Shown here one piece after another: positions 46,962 to 55,239 of a stretch of 64,000 nucleotides of DNA; within the stretch, counting starts at the first letter, position 1, and every line of letters starts with the position of its first letter. Source of the stretch: Brasilonema angustatum HA4187-MV1 (lineage in GTDB: Bacteria > Cyanobacteriota > Cyanobacteriia > Cyanobacteriales > Nostocaceae); the NCBI GenBank assembly GCA_019359695.1, contig JAHHGV010000015.1, positions 101,824 to 165,823 on the forward strand, given 5' to 3'. Below the pieces are notes generated by a model. It worked only from the letters and a program-made list of their open reading frames with translations. It searched no databases and was not told where the DNA came from. A program made the position numbers and the translations under genes.

Positions 46962-47031
46962 AACTCTCCTTAAGCAATGCCAACAGCAAATCGTCTCCTT
47001 TAAGAGTGACTAACTCCCACTTGATTCAAGG

Positions 47032-47238
47032 CTATGAGCTCTTAGGAATAGCGACAATGAGAATTTGGAAAGGACGTTTTGGAGGAATAGCGACAATCCG
47101 AATTGGAAAGTGGGTTTTCTCCCCATTAGAGATTTTATCTGTGGTAGTACTACCACCTTTTATTGATTGCAAGTCTTCTTCAGTTAAATCAAAACTAATT
47201 GGCTCGTTATCTAAATCTTCTACTTTGATACTTTCCAT
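47032..47238 (-). CDS. Candidate RiPP precursor with GG leader and duplicated core
   Basis: A 68-residue peptide gene. Residues 1-29 look like a double-glycine leader: acidic, with SFDLTEEDLQSIKGG ending at Gly28-Gly29, the usual cut site of C39 peptidase/ABC exporters. The core (30-68) carries two 13-codon tandem units, FPIRIVAIPPKRP and FQILIVAIPK plus SS. The DNA shows the same duplication: AGGAATAGCGACAAT at 47044 and 47083, period 39. CAGGTAG lies upstream of the ATG. It precedes the diiron enzyme on the same strand. No Cys is present, so it is not a lanthipeptide core. Confidence 0.72.
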   Translation of the reverse strand: MESIKVEDLDNEPISFDLTEEDLQSIKGGSTTTDKISNGEKTHFPIRIVAIPPKRPFQILIVAIPKSS

Positions 47239-47682
47239 TTGTTCTACCTGGGTTTAATCTATGTCTATCTAGAATAATCTATTGATACGCAAGTCTGTTT
47301 TTTCATTTGAATGATTTTAAAAATGCTTTTCTATTTCTAGTACGCACTCATCACATACTTCGTTATCTGATGTTTATTCGAGATAGACTATTGTTTTGAA
47401 TAATAGCATCCTAACAATACATTTTTATATATTTTTATGAATCTTAAATTATGTAAGAACGATAGAAATATTTGATTTTTGAGAGAATATTAAGGACACC
47501 GAAATCACGAGCATAAAAAGGCAGATTAAAAGCTTAATGTAGAGAAGTTGCATCAACGTCTCTACACCTGTGGAATTTATAGCACATTCGTGCCACGCTG
47601 AGTCCCAAGAGATCCTGTTGAGCGATCGCTTGAGGGGGGTTCCGACTCTATGACAACAAAGCCAGAAGCTCTATAAAAAACC
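47239..47682. other. 444-base AT-rich gap with palindrome
   Basis: No gene seen. At 47538-47566 lies TGTAGAGAAGTTG, CAT, then CAACGTCTCTACA, a near-perfect hairpin of a repeat family widespread in Nostocales. It is downstream of the SDR gene on the minus strand and may end its transcript. The strongly AT-rich 47270-47480 should hold the promoter of the peptide gene. Confidence 0.6.
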
Positions 47683-48504
47683 TCAACGTGACGTTGCTCT
47701 AGCGTCTCTGAATCTTTGATAACGCGGTTGTCTGTCTTGGGGAACCGTCATCAATAAAACTTTTTCCAATAGCCAAGGAGCAATGCGGTTACACCACACG
47801 GCTACATGACTTTGCCATCCTACTAAGATTTCAGGTGAATTTCTTTGTAGTCCTTTAATCAATGCCTGAGCGACTTTCTGGGGAGTTATGGGTACTACCC
47901 AGCGAAACCACTCTAATTCTCGCACCATATCAGTATCGGTCAGGGATGGTAACAAGGCTACAATTCGGATGTTGTGTTTGGCTAGCTCACCGCGTAGGGC
48001 TTGAGTAAATCCTACAATTGCAAACTTGGTGGCTGAATAAGTCGCCATTGTTGGTGCAGCCACTTTGCCCATCAAGCTAGATACGTTAACGATTGTCCCT
48101 GAGCCTTGTGCTACCATGCGTCGGGCAACTAGACGAGTCATGGTATACATTCCGATTAAATTGACGTTAATCTCTACCTGCACATTTGGTAGTCGAGACT
48201 TTAAGAAGGGTGTTTGGTGGGCAACTCCAGCACAGTTAACAAGTAGATCTATTGGTCCATAATCTCGCCAAGCTTGGGCGATCGCAATATTCACTTCCAC
48301 CACTTCAGACAAATCCAAAGGTAGGGTAATAGCCTCCACACCAAGCATCTCTATCTCAGAGGCTACTTCAGCTAAACAAGCACTGTCTCGTGCAACTAAC
48401 AACAAGCGTTTTATTCCTTGTCTTGCTAATTCAAAGGCGATCGCTCGCCCAATACCACGTGAGGCTCCGGTAACAAGAGCCGTCTTTCCTTGAATATTCA
48501 TCAC
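47683..48504 (-). CDS. Short-chain dehydrogenase/reductase
   Basis: A classical SDR of 273 residues that should use NADP(H). The cofactor loop is TGASRGIGRA, followed by VNCAGVAHQT (NNAG variant), the catalytic Ser in VNVSSLMGK and YSATKFA (catalytic Tyr and Lys). The C-terminus (NRIAPWLLEKVLLMTVPQ) is hydrophobic and may associate with membrane. It is upstream of the peptide/diiron pair on the same strand but 444 bases away. Substrate unknown. Two adjacent ATGs make the start ambiguous by one codon. Confidence 0.9.
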   Translation of the reverse strand: MMNIQGKTALVTGASRGIGRAIAFELARQGIKRLLLVARDSACLAEVASEIEMLGVEAITLPLDLSEVVEVNIAIAQAWRDYGPIDLLVNCAGVAHQTPFLKSRLPNVQVEINVNLIGMYTMTRLVARRMVAQGSGTIVNVSSLMGKVAAPTMATYSATKFAIVGFTQALRGELAKHNIRIVALLPSLTDTDMVRELEWFRWVVPITPQKVAQALIKGLQRNSPEILVGWQSHVAVWCNRIAPWLLEKVLLMTVPQDRQPRYQRFRDARATSR

Positions 48505-49103
48505 TAAAACCTCGTGAGTTAAATCAGTGAACAGTGAACAGTTATCAAAATTTCAAATGACAACAACTACTGATAACTGGTAACTGATAGCTGACAACTG
48601 GTAACTGGTAACTGGTTGAACCAAATCCTTGGCAGTAAGAAAGCTTCTCTTACCGCATTCTTCGAGAAAAACTTTGGGTATATATTTAGTCAGATTTCAG
48701 TAAACTTTGAGTTGGACTGGCAATATGTAACAATCAAGCAAATTAACAACTGTCTCAAGTCGTCTTTAGTGTAGCCAAACGAGCAACAGAAATATCTCTT
48801 AGCTGTCTTACCGGAAAATTGGTGTAAACCAGTTAGAGAAATACCTTTCGGACAACACTACAATCAGTGAATCAGTGAAAAGCCAACAATTACGTGTAGC
48901 ATAGATGGCACCTCTTTTAGATATAAGTGTCTACCAGAACCAACTGTCTTTGCATACGCTAGCAAGGGGATCAAGTACTTGCAACATTTCTTAACAACAA
49001 TCATTAAGTTTTACTTAACTTTACAAAGCTCTCAGAAATGACGAAGGAGCAACAGTGCTTTATTCTTGGTTTTAGTAACTTCTAAATGAGGAGCGACAAG
49101 ACT
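48505..49103. other. 600-base gene-free spacer
   Basis: Between divergent SDR and dhaK genes. It has a run of short direct repeats of the ACTGGTAACTG type (about 48571-48617). Nothing else is identifiable, although the dhaK promoter should be here. Confidence 0.6.
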
Positions 49104-50177
49104 ATGAAAAAGCTTATTAATAAACCTGAAGACTTTATACGCGAAAATTTAGAGGGTATGGCTGCGGCTCACCCCGATTTGATTAAAGTACATTATGAGC
49201 CTGCTTTTGTTTATCGAGCCGATGCACCAATACTAGGTAAGGTAGCAATTATTTCTGGTGGTGGGAGCGGTCATGAGCCAATGCACGCTGGATTTGTGGG
49301 GATGGGAATGCTGGATGCCGCCTGTCCAGGAGAGGTTTTCACTTCTCCTACCCCAGACCAAATGTTGGAGGCTGCAAAGAGAGTAGATGGTGGGGCTGGT
49401 ATCCTTTATATCGTCAAGAATTACAGCGGCGATGTGATGAACTTTGAGATGGCAACGGAGTTAGCCCGTAGCGAGAGTATCCATGTATTAAGTATTCTGA
49501 TTGATGATGATGTGGCAGTCAAGGACAGCCTCTATACTCAGGGACGCCGTGGTGTAGGCACAACAGTCCTAGCAGAAAAAATTTGTGGTGCGGCGGCACA
49601 GCAGGGGTATGATTTGCACAAGATTGCAGATTTATGTCGTTATATTAATAAAAATGGTCGAAGTATGGGAATGGCGCTGACTTCCTGCACAGTACCCGCG
49701 CGGATGACACCTACCTTTGAATTAGGCGATCGCGAAATCGAAATGGGCATCGGTATCCACGGTGAACCAGGACGCAAACGCATTAACCTCAAATCAGCCG
49801 ATGAGATAACTGAGATGCTGGCGCTATCAATTATCGAGGATGCACCCTATACCCGGACAGTGCGCGAGTGGGATGAAGAAAAAGGCGAGTGGATGGATGT
49901 GGAACTGATTGATCCGGTTTTTCAGCAAGGTGATAAAGTACTAGCTTTCGTTAATAGTATGGGGGGTACTCCGATTTCTGAACTTTATATCATCTACCGC
50001 AAACTGGCTGAAATCTGCGAAAAGAAGGGACTGCAGATTGTGCGAAACCTGATTGGTCCTTATATCACTTCTTTGGATATGCAAGGTTGTTCGATAACAC
50101 TGCTAAAGTTGGATGATGAGATGATTCGGTTATGGGATGCACCTGTAAAAACACCAAGTCTGCGATGGGGAGTTTGA
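49104..50177 (+). CDS. dhaK: Dihydroxyacetone kinase subunit DhaK
   Basis: Binds dihydroxyacetone covalently through a His (hemiaminal) and presents it for phosphorylation. The protein is 357 residues from the ATG preceded by GAGGAG; an ATG six codons earlier overlaps that ribosome binding site. Family marks are [36 protein letters not shown] and [14 protein letters not shown] with the substrate His. dhaL follows after three bases. Confidence 0.95.
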   Translation: MKKLINKPEDFIRENLEGMAAAHPDLIKVHYEPAFVYRADAPILGKVAIISGGGSGHEPMHAGFVGMGMLDAACPGEVFTSPTPDQMLEAAKRVDGGAGILYIVKNYSGDVMNFEMATELARSESIHVLSILIDDDVAVKDSLYTQGRRGVGTTVLAEKICGAAAQQGYDLHKIADLCRYINKNGRSMGMALTSCTVPARMTPTFELGDREIEMGIGIHGEPGRKRINLKSADEITEMLALSIIEDAPYTRTVREWDEEKGEWMDVELIDPVFQQGDKVLAFVNSMGGTPISELYIIYRKLAEICEKKGLQIVRNLIGPYITSLDMQGCSITLLKLDDEMIRLWDAPVKTPSLRWGV

Positions 50178-50180
50178 TGT

Positions 50181-50819
50181 ATGGTGACAAAACAGCAGAT
50201 TTTACGATGGTTGCAAACATTTGCAACCCAGATAGAGCAAAATAAAGATTATTTGACAGAATTAGATGCGGCGATTGGAGATGCTGATCACGGGATCAAT
50301 ATGGATCGCGGTTTCAAAAAGGCGATCGCTCAGTTACCGACTGTTGCAGATAAAGACATCGGTAGCATTTTGAAAACGGTGAGCATGACTCTCATTTCCT
50401 CAATCGGCGGTGCAAGTGGTCCTCTTTATGGGACTTTCTTTCTACGAGCAAGTACAGCCGTAGCTGGAAAGGAAGAACTCACTGCTGAAAATGTACTTCA
50501 AATGCTCAAAGCAGGATTAGATGGTGTCCTTGGGCGTGGTAAAGCACAAGTTGGCGACAAAACGATGATAGATGTCCTAACTCCGGCAGTTATCGCTTTT
50601 CAAGAAGCTGTTAGTCAGGGGGAGGGTACATTGGAAGCAATGCAACGTGCTGTAGCAGCAGCAGAACAGGGGGTGAAATATACTGCGCCGATGATTGCCA
50701 AAAAAGGACGAGCGAGTTATTTGGGAGAACGCAGCATAGGACATGAAGATCCAGGGGCGACTTCTTGTTATTGGATGCTGAAGAGTTTGTCGGAAGTGCT
50801 GGAAAGTTCTGGTGTATGA
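50181..50819 (+). CDS. dhaL: Dihydroxyacetone kinase subunit DhaL
   Basis: The nucleotide-binding subunit that phosphorylates DhaK-bound dihydroxyacetone. At 212 residues it is the normal length. AAIGDADHGINMDRGF supplies the aspartates that hold Mg-ADP, with GGASGPLYGTFF and GDKTMIDVLTPA as further conserved blocks. It is directly coupled to dhaK. No dhaM (the PTS phosphodonor subunit) is in the window. Confidence 0.95.
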   Translation: MVTKQQILRWLQTFATQIEQNKDYLTELDAAIGDADHGINMDRGFKKAIAQLPTVADKDIGSILKTVSMTLISSIGGASGPLYGTFFLRASTAVAGKEELTAENVLQMLKAGLDGVLGRGKAQVGDKTMIDVLTPAVIAFQEAVSQGEGTLEAMQRAVAAAEQGVKYTAPMIAKKGRASYLGERSIGHEDPGATSCYWMLKSLSEVLESSGV

Positions 50820-50845
50820 AGCAAAAGACTTCACCGCGTTTCATT

Positions 50846-50887
50846 CTGGAGATTCACCTAACTGCAAAGCCTCCCACTTAAAGGAGG
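50846..50887. repeat. 33-bp repeat shared with 54797-54829, with adjacent hairpin
   Basis: CTGGAGATTCACCTAACTGC continuing to CTCCCACT is identical at both sites. Here it runs into GCCTCC-CACTTAAA-GGAGGC, a short stem-loop. Shared ends near a stem-loop may mark remnants of an IS200/IS605-type element, but no transposase remains. Confidence 0.6.
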
Positions 50888-50950
50888 CAAACTCAGCAGA
50901 CAAGCGTAATAATTTTTTACTACACTTGTCTTGTAATGTTGAAATTACAG

Positions 50951-51202
50951 CTATTCGCCTAATTCAGCCCTATATTGATGGATGATTTCCTGTATTAATC
51001 CAAGAGATTTTACACTCTCGATAGCTTCAGTCAATTGAGAAAATTCATTCGGTGGCGGTAATTCCCCTCTTTTAATTTTATATTCGCTTTGTAATCTCTC
51101 TAAATGTGATTCTAAATACTTTTGAATCGGTTCTAGATATTGTGACACTTCTACATATTGTGGCACTTCTAGATATTGCGGAAATTTTTCTGCAATTGGC
51201 AT
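50951..51202 (-). CDS. Small hypothetical protein with QYLE repeats
   Basis: An 83-residue protein, not recognised. The N-terminus repeats a QYLEV/QYVEV motif (FPQYLEVPQYVEVSQYLEPIQKYLE) encoded by short tandem DNA repeats. The rest is charged and helical (SQLTEAIESVKSLGLIQEIIHQYR). An AGGAG site seven bases before the ATG supports translation. Single gene, divergent from the photolyase. Confidence 0.55.
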   Translation of the reverse strand: MPIAEKFPQYLEVPQYVEVSQYLEPIQKYLESHLERLQSEYKIKRGELPPPNEFSQLTEAIESVKSLGLIQEIIHQYRAELGE

Positions 51203-51481
51203 TTGAACAGCTCCTAAGAAAAGTATAATGTTATTACATATTTCTTTTTTACAAAAAAGACATAATATACCCGGAAACTATCCGTAAATTTTTAGTGTCA
51301 TTCTGCGATACGCCATTTGACGTCTGCGCTCCGCGCAATTGCTACTTGTAGATGCTGGTTTATTATATTTTTATATAAGACAATATTTAGCCGTATTATC
51401 TCGTACTCTTTTTTCTAAATAAAATATGATTCCTATAGCAGGTAAGCTTAGCTGAAGCTCAAATTATAGTACAATTGAACC

Positions 51482-53038
51482 ATGAAAATTATATGGTTTC
51501 GACGAGATTTACGATTAACTGATAATGAATGCGTAGCAGAAGCATCAGCCAATGACGCCCCCGTATTGCCCTGTTTTATAATCGACCCGTGGTTTTATCA
51601 AAAATGGACAGACGTGGGTAAAGCACGGGTAAGATTTTTGTTTGAATCTTTAGAGAACCTTGACCAAAATTTACGCTCTTTAGGTAGTCATCTGTACTTC
51701 TTTGAAGGGGACTCCGTAAATATTCTGCAAGAAATGACTCAACAATTGATCCAGCAAGGACACAAACCGAAACTTTACTTCAACCGTGATGTACAGGTTG
51801 AATACGGAATTGAACGCGATAGCACTATCGTTAATTTCTACCAACAACTTAACCTTGACTACCACATTGGTCTAAACAACTTTGTGCAAATCGACGATGA
51901 TCACCGCGACCAATGGTTTGACGAATACTATACCTACGTTAGACAAACATCTCACCCAACTCCTATTCACATTAACACCCCACAGATATCTTTCAACCTA
52001 CCCCAACTTACTTTTACTGAACTCAAACACAAGTACCACGCTTTTTACGAAACGAAGAAAGTGTACTTCAAAGGTGGAGAAACGCAAGCGCAAAAAACTT
52101 TAGACTCATTTCTTACCAAAAGATTTTATGGGTATCATTGGAAACTCTCCCGCCCGTGGGCGGCACAACAGAAGGCAACGTCCCATCTTTCCCCTCATTT
52201 AACATTTGGTACAATCTCTGTGAGAAATGTGTACCAGCGTACAAAGGCACGAGCTACAGAATTTGCGGATACACCCAAAGCAGAATTTTCCTTAAAAGCA
52301 TTTCGCGATCGCCTGCGTTGGCACGATAGTTTTACGCAGCGGTTGTATTTTCATCCAGAAATAGCACATACAAACTTTTATCCGGAGTTTGATGAGTATT
52401 ACCGACTAGATGAACTTACTCAACAGCAGCAAGAATTATTTCATGCTTGGCAAGAGGGTATAACTGGTTTTCCAATGCTTGATGCGAGTATGCGTCAACT
52501 TAAAGCAATGGGCTGGATGAATTTCCGCATGCGAGCGATGTGTGCTACTTTCCTGACTATTAATTGCGGTATCTCTTGGCATCATGGAGCAAAACATTAC
52601 ATGAACTGCTTGGTAGATGGCGATTTAGCTATTAACAATTGGCAATGGCAGATGCAAGCTGGTATTACTAATCCCCTCAGTGACACTTTCCGCATATATA
52701 ATCCCAATAAGAATATTGAAGAAAAAGACTCAGATTTGCGCTTCATTTACCACTGGATACCGAAGTTACTCGGATATAGTTTACCTGAAATTCTTGAAGG
52801 CAAGTATATAGAGCATGGTTTATACCCATCACCAATTTTAGATTGGGCGCAGACCAGGCTGGTTAATGGCAAGATTGTTTCAGATATTCGTAAGCGTGTG
52901 AAACAACGACTACTGATTGAAGGTGGCAAGGAGTGCGAAAACGCTTTAGCAACTAAAACAGCAGTAAATAAATACGTTGAATCCAAAGATAAACAGTACC
53001 AACAATTTAAGAAATTGGAATCACAATTTGGGCACTAA
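51482..53038 (+). CDS. Photolyase/cryptochrome family flavoprotein
   Basis: A 518-residue FAD protein of the DNA photolyase/cryptochrome family. The N-terminal alpha/beta antenna domain begins MKIIWFRRDLRLTDNECV. The helical FAD domain contains FRDRLRWHDSFTQRL, GITGFPMLDASMRQLKAMGWMNFRMR, LVDGDLAINNWQWQMQAG and DTFRIYNPNKN. It is longer than class I CPD photolyases at the C-terminus (a basic tail of about 45 residues). Whether it repairs cyclobutane dimers or senses light cannot be decided here. It stands alone with its own upstream region. Confidence 0.9.
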   Translation: MKIIWFRRDLRLTDNECVAEASANDAPVLPCFIIDPWFYQKWTDVGKARVRFLFESLENLDQNLRSLGSHLYFFEGDSVNILQEMTQQLIQQGHKPKLYFNRDVQVEYGIERDSTIVNFYQQLNLDYHIGLNNFVQIDDDHRDQWFDEYYTYVRQTSHPTPIHINTPQISFNLPQLTFTELKHKYHAFYETKKVYFKGGETQAQKTLDSFLTKRFYGYHWKLSRPWAAQQKATSHLSPHLTFGTISVRNVYQRTKARATEFADTPKAEFSLKAFRDRLRWHDSFTQRLYFHPEIAHTNFYPEFDEYYRLDELTQQQQELFHAWQEGITGFPMLDASMRQLKAMGWMNFRMRAMCATFLTINCGISWHHGAKHYMNCLVDGDLAINNWQWQMQAGITNPLSDTFRIYNPNKNIEEKDSDLRFIYHWIPKLLGYSLPEILEGKYIEHGLYPSPILDWAQTRLVNGKIVSDIRKRVKQRLLIEGGKECENALATKTAVNKYVESKDKQYQQFKKLESQFGH

Positions 53039-53521
53039 GGGAGTGCGCTTCCTTAGAACTTTCTCCCAATTACTCCCTTCCTACCATAAGATTACCGTTC
53101 TTCTTCTCTTCTTTCTTTGTGTGCTTCGCGTCTATGTCCTGCGGACACGCTGCGCTAACGCGGTTCATTCAAATAGGTATTCTTCGAGCGATAACGCAGT
53201 AGCACTCTAACACTAGAGGTGAGAAGCATGTGCATAAGTTAATTTTTCTGCACCTAATAAAAGGCAGGTGAGTACATCACTACCCGCCCTAACCATCGGG
53301 TTTCTTAATTCCTCTCGTCTTCTATGCCCCTCGCCTTTGATGGTGAGGGATTTTATTTTATAACATAGCAAGCATTCGTAACACCCTAGGATGCTCTAGC
53401 AGAACACCGAGATAATGCTTGCTATGTAGCGGTTACGGATGTTTTTTCTAAAACTAACTGACCACCGCAAAAGCTAGATTTTTTGTACATCCGGATACTG
53501 CACAAAAAACTCTACCATCCT
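53039..53521. other. 483-base gap with hairpins downstream of photolyase
   Basis: No gene is supported. It contains the dispersed-repeat fragment GGACACGCTGCGCTAACGCG (53142-53161). A terminator-like hairpin CCCTCGCC/GGTGAGGG at 53328-53349 is followed by ATTTTATTTTA. A wider inverted repeat pairs ACATAGCAAGCATT (53363-53376) with AATGCTTGCTATGT (53414-53427). Confidence 0.6.
53328..53360 (+). terminator. Terminator-like hairpin with T-rich tail
   Basis: An eight-bp stem with one G-T pair, a six-base loop and an ATTTTATTTTA tail, about 290 bases after the photolyase stop. The distance makes the assignment to that gene uncertain. Confidence 0.4.
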
Positions 53522-53788
53522 TTAGAGGCCATCGTTTTGGTGCATTTGTTCCTGCCAAAGGGAAGAACTTTTGGTTCCTTTATGCTGCTTGTCTTTTTTC
53601 TTTAATTCCATGTAAACATTAATCTCGTTAACTTCTATATCATGCTCAATTCTGGTTACTATCCAGTTCTCCTTTTTTAGGTAAATTTCCTCTCCTATTC
53701 TGGGAATAAACTCTAGATCATAGAATTTTTTTAGAAAATCCTTTTGGTTTTCTTCCCATAAGATTACTTTGACTGCTTCTTTGCTCAT
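53522..53788 (-). CDS. Small hypothetical protein
   Basis: An 88-residue charged protein, not recognised. It looks beta-rich in the centre (FYDLEFIPRIGEEIYLKKENWIVTRIEHDIEVNEINVYMELKKK), with a polar tail. No strong ribosome binding site is seen. Coding is supported only by composition and by a plausible folded pattern. Confidence 0.5.
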   Translation of the reverse strand: MSKEAVKVILWEENQKDFLKKFYDLEFIPRIGEEIYLKKENWIVTRIEHDIEVNEINVYMELKKKDKQHKGTKSSSLWQEQMHQNDGL

Positions 53789-54117
53789 TGATTCAGTAGT
53801 TTAAGGAAATAAGGGAGCAAGTTTATCTTAAGTAATTAATTTCTGAATTACTGCTTATCTCAAACCAACTTTTGTCTTATTCATGTAATACGCTAATTCA
53901 CTTGAGATAGCAATCAATTTTAGAGTGATGCGTTACGCCTGAAGGCGTCTCTTGCTACGCGCGATCTGCAGCTTTGCTGCAGCGCTAGTCCCGCAATGAG
54001 CATAGCGTGCCGCAGGCATAGGGGGCGCACTCAAAGGACGCTATCGCCTCTGGTTGACTGTCAACTAGTTAATTCCTTACAATAAAGTAGGAATTTTTAT
54101 AAAAGTAAGGAAAATTC
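53789..54117. repeat. Gap holding dispersed palindromic repeats
   Basis: Bases ~53930-54050 are a mosaic of palindromic fragments: CGCCTGAAGGCG, CTGCAGCTTTGCTGCAG, and GCATAGCGTGCCGCAGGC. No gene seen. The upstream region of the VapB-type gene lies at the right end. Confidence 0.6.
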
Positions 54118-54363
54118 ATGTCCATTGCTACAATTACTAGTAAAGGTCAGACAACTATCCCAAAGGAAATTCGGGAGAAACTAAACTTGCGTCCAGGCGA
54201 TCGCATTAATTTCATTATTGAACCAGACGGCAAAGTCTACATTCAGCCGGTGAATATTCAAGTTGAGGAATTGTCTGGTATCCTCCATAAGCCAGAAAGG
54301 AAACCAGTCTCTTTCGAGGAAATGAATGAAGCAATTGAGCAATGTGCTAATAACTTGTCATGA
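54118..54363 (+). CDS. vapB: AbrB/SpoVT-type antitoxin
   Basis: An 81-residue DNA-binding antitoxin with a swapped-hairpin AbrB domain at the N-terminus: TITSKGQTTIPKEIREKLNLRPGDRI. The C-terminal half (GILHKPERKPVSFEEMNEAIEQCA) should wrap the toxin. It overlaps the PIN toxin gene by four bases (ATGA), the classic coupled TA arrangement. Expected to autorepress its promoter, which would lie within the preceding repeat-rich gap. Confidence 0.9.
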   Translation: MSIATITSKGQTTIPKEIREKLNLRPGDRINFIIEPDGKVYIQPVNIQVEELSGILHKPERKPVSFEEMNEAIEQCANNLS

Positions 54364-54773
54364 ATGGACTAGATACTAACGTTCTAGTTCGTTATCTAGT
54401 TCAAGATGACATCGAACAAGGTAGACTTGCGGCGGAGTACATCAAGCACGTTAAGGCAAGTGGTGAAACCTGTTTCATCAACAACATCGTTCTTTGTGAA
54501 CTCGTTTGGGTACTCAAAAGTTCCTATAAACTCAGCAGAAGTGAAATTATCGACGTTCTTGAAAAAATACTGAGAACGGATGCATTTGACTTTGAAAACA
54601 GAGAAACGGCTTGGTTATCGGTACAGGACATGAAAAAGGGAAAAGCTGATTTCTCGGACTATCTTATTGTGAAGTTAAACAAGCAAGCAAGCTGTACTGA
54701 AACCGCTACATTTGACACAAAATTCCAAGAAGTTGAGCAAATCCGGTTACTTTCTACTTACAAAAATGCTTAA
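54360..54773 (+). CDS. vapC: PIN-domain ribonuclease toxin (VapC family)
   Basis: A 137-residue PIN nuclease translationally coupled to the AbrB-type antitoxin. Active-site acids are seen in GLDTNVLVRYLVQDD, VLCELVWVL, KGKADFSDYLI and TATFDTKF. It matches the group of PIN toxins paired with SpoVT/AbrB antitoxins. It likely cleaves RNA when released. First gene pair of a defence-like block. Confidence 0.92.
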   Translation: MNGLDTNVLVRYLVQDDIEQGRLAAEYIKHVKASGETCFINNIVLCELVWVLKSSYKLSRSEIIDVLEKILRTDAFDFENRETAWLSVQDMKKGKADFSDYLIVKLNKQASCTETATFDTKFQEVEQIRLLSTYKNA

Positions 54774-55239
54774 AGAATCTCTGATAAGTCACATGGCTGG
54801 AGATTCACCTAACTGCAAAGCCTCCCACTGCGCCGAAGCAAACTGGGAGCATCCCAAATGTTTAAATTGCCCTCAGACTATAAGTCTGGGGCTACACAAA
54901 CAAAGCCTGCCTCCGCAGGCTAGAATCAGTCCACGTAGGTGGACTTCGCCTGTGTAGCCGAGCCAGTGCGTTGCGGGGGTTCCCCCCGTTGTAGCAACTG
55001 GCGTGCGATTTCTAATCGCCAGGTCTTTTTGCTTTAGCTGTGATTAGGAAGCTATGGTTGGATGGCAAAATTACCATAGACAATCTGGAGCAACTTTATC
55101 AAGACCTGGTAGCAATCAATTTTAGAGTGAGGCGATCGCTCTTCCATGAAATATTTGAGCACTAAACCACAGTGAAATGACCAGGCGTTAACATAAAAGT
55201 AAGCAAGATAAAAATTTCCCTTTTCTACAAAAAGTACCT
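54774..55239. repeat. Repeat-filled gap with a multi-hairpin element
   Basis: It includes a 33-bp copy of the repeat near dhaL (54797-54829). It also includes a folded element at 54872-54960: hairpins CAGACT/AGTCTG, GCCTGC/GCAGGC and GTCCAC/GTGGAC, the last two enclosed by GGCTACACA (54890-54898) with TGTGTAGCC (54951-54959). An imperfect CCAGTGCG...CAACTGG palindrome follows at 54963-55001. No gene; the start region of the NACHT gene is at the right. Confidence 0.7.
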
